A stretch of DNA of 17,026 bases, taken from positions 1 through 17,026 of the forward strand of contig WALG01000031.1 in NCBI GenBank assembly GCA_015522955.1. Direction: 5' to 3'. The notes beneath the pieces are model-generated. The model was not told the origin of the DNA, did not search any database, and was given only the letters and a program-made list of their open reading frames with translations. This DNA is from DHVE2 group archaeon (GTDB lineage Archaea > Thermoplasmatota > Thermoplasmata > Thermoplasmatales > Aciduliprofundaceae). How positions within the stretch are numbered: position 1 is the first letter of the stretch; each line of letters opens with the position of its first letter. A program made the position numbers and the translations under genes. This document shows, piece by piece, positions 7,896 through 14,102 of the stretch.

Positions 7896-8055
7896 ACCCT
7901 TCATCCATATAAGCCTTGGGAATCTCAAAAAGCACAACAGAAGAGATAAGCCAAGCTAATCCTACAATGAGCCACAATATATCTTTCCAGAGCCCGTAAG
8001 CGATTAGGGCTGCTGGAATAAAGTAGAGGAGAGTATAATAGATAAGACGGTGCAT
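7882..8055 (-). CDS. Small two-helix membrane protein at the end of the ribosomal operon
   Basis: This 57-codon ORF begins ATG CAC CGT at 8055 and ends TAG at 7882-7884. It encodes two strongly hydrophobic segments, about residues 4-22 (LIYYTLLYFIPAALIAYGL) and 25-44 (ILWLIVGLAWLISSVVLFEI), and a short polar tail ending DEGSKEF. It starts 12 bases after the rpl12 stop codon. GGTGA lies four bases before the ATG, so it is very likely translated from the ribosomal mRNA. It ends inside the last codons of the convergent PUA gene (14-base overlap). I recognise no family. The hydrophobic pattern, ribosome-binding site and spacing support a real gene; lack of a known homologue is the main doubt. Confidence 0.65.
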   Translation of the reverse strand: MHRLIYYTLLYFIPAALIAYGLWKDILWLIVGLAWLISSVVLFEIPKAYMDEGSKEF

Positions 8056-8067
8056 TCACTCACCGGC

Positions 8068-8385
8068 TTATCCGAAGAGTGCGCCGAGACCCTCTATAGC
8101 CTCTTCTTCTCTTTTCTCCTCTTCTTCCTCTTCCTTCTTTTCCTCTTTCTTCTCTTCTTTCTTCTCCTCAGTCGATGCTGCCGTTGCAGGTGCTGCTGCC
8201 ACTGGTGCAAATGCTGCCGTCTTAATAGCCTCATCAATGTTTATTTCACTAAGAGCAGAAACCAGCGCTTTAATTCTCGCCACATCTGGTTCTGCTCCCG
8301 CTGCTTTTATTATATTCGCTATTGCGTCCTCATTTATCTCCTTTCCCAGCGAATGCAGGATCAGGGCACTATACACATATTCCAT
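8068..8385 (-). CDS. rpl12: Large-subunit ribosomal protein L12 (P1)
   Basis: This is the archaeal/eukaryotic stalk protein P1, several copies of which sit on L10/P0 and recruit elongation factors. The 105 residues begin MEYVYSALILHSLGKEINED, the usual dimerisation domain. They continue through an Ala/Pro hinge (about 58-71) and a Lys/Glu-rich linker to the factor-binding tail EEAIEGLGALFG, which ends in the canonical Leu-Phe-Gly. The tail is shared with L10. A strong Shine-Dalgarno sequence (GGAGGT) lies before the ATG. The gap from rpl10 is 21 bases, so both are on one mRNA. Confidence 0.97.
   Translation of the reverse strand: MEYVYSALILHSLGKEINEDAIANIIKAAGAEPDVARIKALVSALSEINIDEAIKTAAFAPVAAAPATAASTEEKKEEKKEEKKEEEEEEKREEEAIEGLGALFG
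8090..8165. repeat. Direct repeat shared by the rpl12 and rpl10 tails (copy in rpl12)
   Basis: Two exact blocks recur in rpl10. Block 8090-8108 equals 8429-8447 (19 bases, offset 339). Block 8122-8165 equals 8464-8507 (44 bases, offset 342). They encode the acidic linker and the factor-binding end of both stalk proteins. The three-base difference in offset is one codon. Confidence 0.85.
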
Positions 8386-8406
8386 TTTTACTACCTCCTT
8401 TTTTAT

Positions 8407-9414
8407 TTATCCAAACAGGGCTCCAAGGCCCTCTATAGCCTCTTCTTCCTTATTTTCTTCTTTTTCTTCCTCTTCCTTCTTTTCCTCTTTCTTCTCTTCT
8501 TTCTTCTTCTCTCCCGCTTCTGAAGTGGGAGTTGGTGCGTTTGAAATTAAATTCCTTAACTCATCGTCAATCCCATCATTGAGGCTGGAGGCCACGGAGA
8601 GCATCTCCATATATGCCTTATGGATTATCTGCTTCACAGTTTCTCTATTAACCACGCCTGCATTGATGGCAAGGTTCATTGCATCTGTATAGGCTTTACC
8701 TATTATCATGGGCATTGTAAGTTTAGTAGGCCATGCCGCATTTACAGATAGATTTGTGGCATACTGTATGGCATTGACAATATCGCCATATACCTTCTCG
8801 GTGTCCACGTGGAGAACTTCTCTGGAAAATACCATGCCATCTTCATAGGCAGCCCTTAAATCAAGTCCAACTGTAATAGGATGTATCTCAAGTTTTGTTA
8901 GAACCTGTGCGATGTCCCTACTAATTACCTCTCCTTTTCTCACGAGCGTTGTGGTCTTTCTTATCACAATCTTACCTTTCTGAACTGCAGCAGGTAATCC
9001 CACTTTCTGCAACTCGCTAATTATAGGCCCAGGTTTGAATGGCGTTTCACCTTCATGCACCACAATGTCCTCCGGTGCTATCTCGCCTCCTTTGGCGGGT
9101 GCTTTTGTCAGGGTCTGTTCCATTAGTTTTTCAAGTTTAAACGCATTAATGGTGGTAAATATTATTCCAGTTTGCCCCTCCACATATTTCGCAAGTTCCT
9201 TAAGATTCTCCTTGGGTGCAGTTTCCAAGGCACGTTTAATAAGAAGATTTTTACCCACTATAAGAATTGCCTGATCCTTGAGATTTCTCCTCATCTTCTG
9301 CATCTGAGCCGCAGGTATGTTGCTTATGTTCACTACACCTATTACTGGATACTCTTCTGCAAGATGGATAAGTTTTTTCACGAATTCATATTTCCAGGGT
9401 GCCACATGCGCCAT
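8407..9414 (-). CDS. rpl10: Large-subunit ribosomal protein L10 (P0)
   Basis: P0 forms the base of the ribosomal stalk: the N-terminal part binds 23S rRNA next to L11 and the C-terminal helices hold L12 dimers. The sequence starts MAHVAPWKYEF, has the RNA-binding core (AQMQKMRRNLKDQAILIVGKN...), the archaeal insert domain, helical L12-binding spines, and a Lys/Glu tail ending EEAIEGLGALFG, identical to the tail of L12. ATG 9414 (335 residues) is preferred over GTG 9423. GAGGTGA, which also carries the rpl1 stop, lies at the normal six-base distance from 9414, whereas the GTG lies inside that ribosome-binding site. Confidence 0.96.
   Translation of the reverse strand: MAHVAPWKYEFVKKLIHLAEEYPVIGVVNISNIPAAQMQKMRRNLKDQAILIVGKNLLIKRALETAPKENLKELAKYVEGQTGIIFTTINAFKLEKLMEQTLTKAPAKGGEIAPEDIVVHEGETPFKPGPIISELQKVGLPAAVQKGKIVIRKTTTLVRKGEVISRDIAQVLTKLEIHPITVGLDLRAAYEDGMVFSREVLHVDTEKVYGDIVNAIQYATNLSVNAAWPTKLTMPMIIGKAYTDAMNLAINAGVVNRETVKQIIHKAYMEMLSVASSLNDGIDDELRNLISNAPTPTSEAGEKKKEEKKEEKKEEEEKEENKEEEAIEGLGALFG
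8429..8507. repeat. Direct repeat shared by the rpl12 and rpl10 tails (copy in rpl10)
   Basis: This is the second copy of the repeat at 8090-8165. It contains the same 19-base and 44-base exact blocks, separated by one extra codon (Asn in a KEENKEE context). Confidence 0.85.
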
Positions 9415-9419
9415 TGTTT

Positions 9420-10061
9420 TCACCTCATCTTAATCCTCACGGCTGGACCCATGGTGGTTTTCACATACACAGAATCAATATTCTGATAACCACGCTCAAG
9501 TTTACGCTCTAATCTCTTGAGAACCTCCTCTATGTTCTCCGCAATCTTCTCAGTATCCATGTCCTTAGTTCCCACAGACACATGGAACGTACGCTTATCC
9601 CTAGAGCGCATTCTCACAGTTCTTTTTAAATTATTTACCATGGGACATGGATCTCCTCCGGGTGGTACGGGTTTAGGCATCTTCCCTCTAGGTCCCAGAA
9701 TTACACCAAGAGATTTGCCTATTCTAGCCATCAGAGGCGCCTCTGCAAGAAAGAAATCATATTCATTTGCCATCTTTCTGGCTTTTCTCTTGTTCTCCGC
9801 CAGTTTATCTATCTCCTCAGGTGATATCACGAGGTCTGCACACTCTTTTGCCTTCAGTGCGGTCTCTCCAGATGCAAATACTGCAATTTTTACCTCCTTA
9901 CCCCTCCCATGGGGAAGAAGTACCTCCTCATTTATCCTGTTTTTGGGGATACTCAAATCAACATCTTTTAAATTTATTGCCAAATCTACACTCTCAAGAA
10001 ATTTCCTCTCCTTCGATTTTTCTATTGCTTCTTTTACCGCATTGATTATGTCATCGCGCAA
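9420..10061 (-). CDS. rpl1: Large-subunit ribosomal protein L1
   Basis: L1 binds helices 76-78 of 23S rRNA at the exit side of the ribosome and in bacteria and methanogens represses its own mRNA. The 213 residues show the two-domain fold, with the hallmark LGPRGKMPKPVPPGG in domain II near residues 121-135 and the closing GPAVRIKMR. The start is TTG at 10061: a TAA stop codon immediately precedes it in frame, no ATG or GTG follows within the conserved region, and AAGGAGGTG lies five bases upstream. The hairpin before this ribosome-binding site may be the autoregulatory site. The stop is in the TGA used within the rpl10 ribosome-binding site. Confidence 0.96.
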   Translation of the reverse strand: MRDDIINAVKEAIEKSKERKFLESVDLAINLKDVDLSIPKNRINEEVLLPHGRGKEVKIAVFASGETALKAKECADLVISPEEIDKLAENKRKARKMANEYDFFLAEAPLMARIGKSLGVILGPRGKMPKPVPPGGDPCPMVNNLKRTVRMRSRDKRTFHVSVGTKDMDTEKIAENIEEVLKRLERKLERGYQNIDSVYVKTTMGPAVRIKMR

Positions 10062-10073
10062 TTAAACACCTCC

Positions 10074-10107
10074 TTGTAGTACGCGAGCATTCTCAGCTCT
10101 CCTACAA
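10074..10107 (-). promoter_or_regulatory. Candidate L1 autoregulatory hairpin before rpl1
   Basis: Read on the minus strand, TTGTAG (10107-10102) pairs with CTACAA (10079-10074) and GAGC (10099-10096) pairs with GCTC (10088-10085). The two helices are separated by an asymmetric internal loop (GA against GCGTA) and closed by a seven-base loop, TGAGAAT. The lower stem ends directly against the GGAGG of the rpl1 ribosome-binding site and includes the rpl11 stop codon. L1 sites in 23S rRNA also have two short helices around an asymmetric loop with GAG on the 5' side. The fold is seen in the sequence; the L1 role is inferred. Confidence 0.45.
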
Positions 10108-10578
10108 GTTAGGTAGGGTGATTTCGTTATTCTTTATAAGTTTTTGCACTTCTCTGGGATCCTTACCTTCCACAGTCACTCCCATGGAGAGACAAGTGCC
10201 CAGGATCTCAAGGACCATGCCTTTCAGGTCATAAGATAACGAGGTTTCTTGCTTCATCTTGGCTATCTTTACCACCTGCTCCAGTGTCAAATCGCCAACC
10301 TTCTGGTTTCTGGCATCACCTGAACCTTTCTCAATGCCCAGTTCCTTCTTTATTAGCGAGGTTGTTGGCGGAGTTCCCACTGTCACAGTAAATTCTTTAG
10401 TCTTGGGATCTACATCCACTATCACAGGCACCTGCATTCCAGCATACGCCTTCGTCTTCTCGTTTATAACTTTGATCACTTGAGCCACATTGACCCCCAT
10501 AGGACCCAGAGCAGGACCTAACGGCGGGCCAGGAGAGGCTTTGCCACCTTCAACTAGTACTTCTATTTTTTGACCCAT
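10102..10578 (-). CDS. rpl11: Large-subunit ribosomal protein L11
   Basis: L11 binds the GTPase-associated region of 23S rRNA at the base of the L10-L12 stalk. The sequence starts MGQKIEVLVEGGKASPGPP and has the conserved LGPALGPMGVNV, PVIVDVDPKTKEF and VGTPPTTSLIKKELG blocks, followed by the C-terminal RNA-binding domain (DLTLEQVVKIAKMK). From ATG 10578 the protein has 158 residues. ATG 10584 (adding Met-Lys) overlaps the spt5 stop as ATGA, but the AGGTGA before it touches that codon, while it lies six bases from 10578. MGQK also fits the family. It is cotranscribed with spt5 and rpl1. Confidence 0.95.
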   Translation of the reverse strand: MGQKIEVLVEGGKASPGPPLGPALGPMGVNVAQVIKVINEKTKAYAGMQVPVIVDVDPKTKEFTVTVGTPPTTSLIKKELGIEKGSGDARNQKVGDLTLEQVVKIAKMKQETSLSYDLKGMVLEILGTCLSMGVTVEGKDPREVQKLIKNNEITLPNL

Positions 10579-10580
10579 TT

Positions 10581-11414
10581 TCATTCACCTTCCTTTTCCA
10601 GCAGTCTTACCGATTCTGCTTTTACAGTTATTGGTATCGGTACCATGGCCGCAAATAACTCCACAGTTATCTCATCCTTCATCTCGTCAATCTGGATTAC
10701 CTTAGCCTGCTCACCCTTAAAGGGCCCTTCCACAAGTTCCACAATATCCCCAACGGAGATACGATGAATCGTGGGCGTTGGCGTTAGATAATGCTTTATC
10801 TCCTCAATTTTCATTTCACCACGAACTACACCTTTAGCATCCTTAATACCTCGAATCATTGCAAGAACCTTATCTGGCCGCGAGGTTTCCACAAACACAT
10901 AACCCTTCAAATTGTAGGGGGCCAGAACTGCATATATCTCTTTCCACCCATGAACCTTGGCCTTGAGCCCAATGTCCCGGGCAACTTTAATCTCCTGACC
11001 TATGGTAGTTTTAACTGCAACTATGGCGGATTCTACACGAATATGTACTTCTTTACCCCAAAAACCTTCCCCATGGAGAACTTGAAATTTGAATATGCCC
11101 TCATCTCCTATCTCAGATGCTTTTGGTGCCGTGATGGTCACATAAATCTCCTTCCTCCTGTTTTTAGAGATTTCCACCTCGTATTCCAGTTGCGCATTCT
11201 CTTCCTTGGTGACCAGCAGGGTCTGTTCTTCTTTTCCAATTCCAACCAATTTCAGACCCCATTCAAGTGTAGCATCCTTCATATGCAACTCAGATAATAT
11301 TTTGAAAGTTACCTTTTCCTTCTTCTCCCCTTTATTAGATATAACTATAACTATCTCTGCAGGCCTGCCTGCCGGAATTCTAAAATCTTCCTGATTGATT
11401 GTAACCTCAATCAT
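10581..11414 (-). CDS. spt5: Transcription elongation factor Spt5/NusG with an extra N-terminal domain
   Basis: Archaeal Spt5 binds the RNA polymerase clamp with Spt4 and raises processivity. Numbering from ATG 11414 (277 residues): the NGN domain is about 130-212 (IVAVKTTIGQE to EIKHYLTP) and the KOW domain about 217-275 (ISVGDIVELVEGPFKGEQAKV). Residues 1-127 are not part of usual archaeal Spt5, which is about 150 residues long. They read as a beta-sandwich of the NEW3/CARDB type (IPAGRPAEIVIVISNKG, then KEIYVTITAPKASEIGDEG). No signal peptide or membrane segment is present. ATG 11414 is chosen because GAGGAG lies six bases upstream; the frame is also open to TTG 11435. The gene lies between secE and rpl11, the standard archaeal place. 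Confidence 0.93.
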   Translation of the reverse strand: MIEVTINQEDFRIPAGRPAEIVIVISNKGEKKEKVTFKILSELHMKDATLEWGLKLVGIGKEEQTLLVTKEENAQLEYEVEISKNRRKEIYVTITAPKASEIGDEGIFKFQVLHGEGFWGKEVHIRVESAIVAVKTTIGQEIKVARDIGLKAKVHGWKEIYAVLAPYNLKGYVFVETSRPDKVLAMIRGIKDAKGVVRGEMKIEEIKHYLTPTPTIHRISVGDIVELVEGPFKGEQAKVIQIDEMKDEITVELFAAMVPIPITVKAESVRLLEKEGE

Positions 11415-11424
11415 CTCCATCTCC

Positions 11425-11652
11425 TCATATACCAAAAAAGTTGCGAATCACCGTGAAAAAGTAATAGATAGCAAAGCCAAGTCCACCAATTATTATTATT
11501 CCTATACCTGTAATCATCAGTACCTTGGAATATTCGTCCGCTGTGGGCTTCTTTGCCATCTTAAGTATTCTAGAGTATTTGCCCCTTCCAAATCCTGATA
11601 TCCATCGCTCTATACTCTTCTGTACCCTGTCACTCTCTTCCACTATTCGCAT
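11425..11652 (-). CDS. secE: Preprotein translocase subunit SecE (Sec61 gamma)
   Basis: SecE clamps the two halves of the SecY channel in the cytoplasmic membrane. The 75 residues have the expected amphipathic helix followed by the conserved KKPTADEYSK (34-43) and one membrane helix (about 44-66, VLMITGIGIIIIGGLGFAIYYF). Length and layout are normal for the archaeal/eukaryotic form. GGTGA, which contains the ftsZ stop codon, lies six to seven bases before the ATG. The adjacent spt5 is the customary partner gene in archaea and bacteria. Confidence 0.95.
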   Translation of the reverse strand: MRIVEESDRVQKSIERWISGFGRGKYSRILKMAKKPTADEYSKVLMITGIGIIIIGGLGFAIYYFFTVIRNFFGI

Positions 11653-11658
11653 CTATTT

Positions 11659-12750
11659 TCACCTTACCACATCTATCTCCTTTGTTCTCTCAATGCTCTC
11701 CATTCCCTGAATATAGGGAGATTTCACCCCTGTAATTACAACCATCACGCGGAGAGCGTTACTGAGGGAGGGATCTATAGAGGCACCCCAGATTATGCGG
11801 GCACCCTTGCTTATATGTTTTTGCACATAATCGGCAACGCTCTCCGCTTCCTTCACAGTCATATTTTCACCGCCAACTACATTGACTAACGCACCGGTGG
11901 CCTCACTTATATCTGCCTCTATCAACGGAGAGTTAAGGGCTTCCTTTATTGCGTCTTCGGCACGATTCTCAGAATCACTCTCACCCAAGCCTATCATTGC
12001 CACGCCACCACCCTTCATTATAGTCTTCAAATCATTGAAGTCCAGATTCACGAGTCCTGGCTTGGTAATCATCTCGGCTAGACCCTTTATGGAGCGCATG
12101 AGAATCTCATCCGCAACCTTGAACGCAAGATTCAGTGGCAACCTTGGTACCAGTTCAAGCAATTTATCATTGGGTATCGTTATAACCGTGTCCACATACT
12201 GCTTGAGTTTCTCCAGCCCCCACATGGCATTTTCCTGCCTCATTCTACCCTCAGCAGTGAAGGGCAGGGTGCATATCGCTATTGTTAACGAACCAAGTTC
12301 CTTGGCAATCTGCGCAACAACAGGAGCACTTCCTGTACCAGTGCCACCACCAAGACCACATGTAATGAAAACTATATCAGCACCTTGAAGCACCTCACGA
12401 ATTTTATCCTCAACTTCACGGGCAGCCTCCTCACCAACCTGAGGCAACGCGCCTGCTCCGAGACCTCTAGTAATACGTTTCCCAAGCAGAACCTTACGAT
12501 TCGCATGCGTTATCAAAAGATGTTGTGCATCGGTATTTGCTGCTATCAACTCAACATCAACAATTCCCTCTTCCATTATTCGCGTAATTGTGTTGCTCCC
12601 TGCTCCTCCGCATCCAACAACCTTTATGTTTGTCTTCAATTTTTGCAGTATCTGCACTAATTCTTCATCCTCAGCTGAGGTGAACGCTGGCTCTATCTCA
12701 GCCTGAACTGGTTCCGCCTTTGAGAGTACCTCTTTAACTAGCGACTTCAT
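11659..12750 (-). CDS. ftsZ: Cell division GTPase FtsZ
   Basis: FtsZ is a tubulin homologue that polymerises at midcell. The 363 residues show VVGCGGAGSNT at 44-54, the tubulin signature GGGTGTG at 134-140, the LPFTAEGRMR segment, NDKLLE near 194-199 and the T7 loop N235-L-D237-F-N-D240 that activates GTP hydrolysis in the adjoining subunit. All GTPase elements are intact. The C-terminal tail (SIERTKEIDVVR) is short. The gene opens the secE-spt5-rpl11-rpl1-rpl10-rpl12 run, an arrangement known from other euryarchaea, so division and ribosome synthesis share a promoter. AGGTGA lies four bases before the ATG. Confidence 0.96.
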   Translation of the reverse strand: MKSLVKEVLSKAEPVQAEIEPAFTSAEDEELVQILQKLKTNIKVVGCGGAGSNTITRIMEEGIVDVELIAANTDAQHLLITHANRKVLLGKRITRGLGAGALPQVGEEAAREVEDKIREVLQGADIVFITCGLGGGTGTGSAPVVAQIAKELGSLTIAICTLPFTAEGRMRQENAMWGLEKLKQYVDTVITIPNDKLLELVPRLPLNLAFKVADEILMRSIKGLAEMITKPGLVNLDFNDLKTIMKGGGVAMIGLGESDSENRAEDAIKEALNSPLIEADISEATGALVNVVGGENMTVKEAESVADYVQKHISKGARIIWGASIDPSLSNALRVMVVITGVKSPYIQGMESIERTKEIDVVR

Positions 12751-12794
12751 AAAATCACCTTTTTTAATCGCTGTAAAGGATTAAAGCAACGGGC

Positions 12795-12807
12795 AATATA
12801 AATTTTG
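12795..12807 (-). promoter_or_regulatory. TATA box of the ftsZ-ribosomal operon
   Basis: On the minus strand this reads AAAATTTATATTG. It is centred about 50 bases before the ftsZ ATG, so transcription should start near 12775 and leave a leader of about 25 bases, long enough to hold the AGGTGA ribosome-binding site. An inverted repeat TGGC-ATGC-GCCA (12811-12822) lies just upstream of the TATA box. Confidence 0.6.
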
Positions 12808-12853
12808 CTATGGCATGCGCCACATGTTCATAAATTTTTCCACTCCTTACGAT

Positions 12854-13825
12854 TCACAGAAAACTCAGCAAGATGAGGAGAACAAGGAGCGACGCAAGAA
12901 CCACTGTAACACGAAGCATGAACTTTCGGGCCTTCTCCTTCTCGTAGTACCTGCGTGGCCCTATCTTCAGCACAGGAAATGCGAGAAGCGCACCGGTCAT
13001 AAGTCCCACCACATTCTCAAGGGTTAAGAGAAATGGTGCAAGAAACTGAGTTGCATCCATATACAGCATTATGCCAGCAACCACCGCCGGGGGAAGAAGT
13101 GCAGCCGCTATTGCAATACCACCTATACTCTCCGGTACTCCCTTGGAAAGGGCGAGAACCGCCGCAAAACCCAGTAAAAGGGCTATGAAAAGATATACCG
13201 GGGAATTAATAAGCCTCAGAAGAATTTCAGGTGTGATTGGAAGAGCAATAAATTGAGAGAGAAAAAGTGTGAGAATGTAAGAAATGAGTATCACCGTGGA
13301 CAGGTAAAGAATAAGATTTCCTATGCTTTTGAAACCATCCCGTGGACGCCCCACAGCGATGTTGATGGCAAAGGCATAAATAGGCCCGAGGAGCGGAGAA
13401 AGAAGCATGGCCCCTATTATCACTGCAATATTATTTAGAAAAAGCCCTGCTAGGGCTATTACTCCTGCAATACTTGTTAGGAGGAGATACAGTGGATCAA
13501 GTTTTGTATACTTAATTGTACTACTTATAAGTTCCTCCACCGGTGATTTTTCTGCCATCTTTGCTTTTTTCTCCGCACGCTGAAGAGAGGATGAGATGAC
13601 AAAATCCGGGGAAGATACCGCAATGATATTTTCCTTTTTCCGCAAATCTATGGAGTTCTGAATCTCCTTGAGAAGTTCGTCAACCTTATCCTCCAATACA
13701 TAAATCTCATATTTCACATGCCCCCCACCAATGGAATGAGCATAGTGTATCAACTCCTCAGTTACAGATTCTATCTTTGAAGATTCATCCTTGTCCACAA
13801 TAACCGTGATTTTCTTCATCTTCAT
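12854..13825 (-). CDS. DUF389 family integral membrane protein
   Basis: The 323 residues begin with a soluble domain (1-105) of regulatory alpha/beta appearance. About seven hydrophobic segments follow: 113-130, 133-157, 170-190, 209-227, 233-256, 262-285 and 303-322. The conserved DUF389 core is clear: IIGAMLLSPLLGPIYAFA at 136-153 and a second Gly/Pro-rich helix, IAIAAALLPPAVVAGI at 237-252. Function is not established for the family. The ATG at 13825 is preferred because a TATA box lies about 23 bases upstream; ATG 13819 (two residues shorter) is possible. It ends 103 bases before ftsZ, and the ftsZ promoter is in that gap, so it is probably a separate unit. Confidence 0.92.
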   Translation of the reverse strand: MKMKKITVIVDKDESSKIESVTEELIHYAHSIGGGHVKYEIYVLEDKVDELLKEIQNSIDLRKKENIIAVSSPDFVISSSLQRAEKKAKMAEKSPVEELISSTIKYTKLDPLYLLLTSIAGVIALAGLFLNNIAVIIGAMLLSPLLGPIYAFAINIAVGRPRDGFKSIGNLILYLSTVILISYILTLFLSQFIALPITPEILLRLINSPVYLFIALLLGFAAVLALSKGVPESIGGIAIAAALLPPAVVAGIMLYMDATQFLAPFLLTLENVVGLMTGALLAFPVLKIGPRRYYEKEKARKFMLRVTVVLASLLVLLILLSFL

Positions 13826-13843
13826 AATACATAGATGACAAGG

Positions 13844-13852
13844 AATTTAATT
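13844..13852 (-). promoter_or_regulatory. TATA box of the DUF389 gene
   Basis: On the minus strand AATTAAATT is centred about 23 bases before the ATG at 13825. There is no Shine-Dalgarno sequence between, so a leaderless transcript is predicted. Confidence 0.5.
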
Positions 13853-13860
13853 CTTTCTCC

Positions 13861-14040
13861 GTGGCAGTCAGTTCACAGCATATAATTCAGATAACTTGCT
13901 GGAAAGACAGAAAACGCTTTCAACGACACTGGCGGAATAACTCCAGTTTGATTCTCTGAATGGTGTGAACCCCCTACCAGTGCTACTGCAAGTTTCCAGA
14001 ATCCTCTGAGAGTGCCCACCACCCCCAAATTTCCTGAATT
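13861..14040. other. Intergenic stretch with nested inverted repeats (possible structured RNA)
   Basis: This is most of the 277 bases between the divergent DUF389 and valS genes. It is more G+C-rich than the other gaps. Three nested arms can pair: GTTCACA 13871-13877 with TGTGAAC 13964-13970, ATTCAG 13885-13890 with CTGAAT 13956-13961, and CTGGA 13899-13903 with TCCAG 13942-13946. Alternative exclusive pairings exist: AACTTGC 13893-13899 with GCAAGTT 13988-13994, and CTGGAAA 13899-13905 with TTTCCAG 13993-13999. A 62-codon minus-strand frame (14056-13868, GTG start) is open here but its product looks non-coding. I cannot match it to tRNA, SRP, RNase P or box C/D RNA. Strand and function are unknown. 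Confidence 0.35.
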
Positions 14041-14048
14041 CCAAATAT

Positions 14049-14066
14049 GCATTCACTTCTGAATGC
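14049..14066. repeat. Perfect inverted repeat just upstream of the valS TATA box
   Basis: GCATTCA (14049-14055) and TGAATGC (14060-14066) are perfect seven-base arms around CTTC. It ends five bases before the TATA element. It could be an operator for a dimeric regulator, or an RNA hairpin if transcription crosses it. Confidence 0.5.
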
Positions 14067-14071
14067 CCAAA

Positions 14072-14080
14072 TTTTTATAT
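14072..14080 (+). promoter_or_regulatory. TATA box of valS
   Basis: TTTTTATAT is centred about 26 bases before the ATG at 14103, and no Shine-Dalgarno sequence is present, so the transcript should be leaderless. On the other strand the same bases read ATATAAAAA, which could direct a divergent transcript starting near 14050 into the structured intergenic stretch. Confidence 0.65.
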
Positions 14081-14102
14081 CTCCTAATCTTTACACCCCA
14101 CC

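Noticed and set aside
8050..8523. 157-codon plus-strand ORF full of Leu and Phe, resembling a membrane protein
   Set aside because: It is the antisense of the Lys/Glu-rich tails of rpl12 and rpl10. GAA/GAG/AAG codons read backwards give Phe, Leu and Ser. Both sense genes are certain.
13964..13985. Possible tRNA T-arm (GGTTCACACC on the minus strand)
   Set aside because: The five-base T stem does not form, and no anticodon or acceptor arm can be placed around it.
13868..14056. 62-codon minus-strand ORF in the DUF389-valS gap
   Set aside because: GTG start, no recognisable domain, a composition rich in Ser, Gly and Arg unlike the neighbouring genes, and it lies across the inverted repeats. 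More likely an open frame in non-coding sequence.
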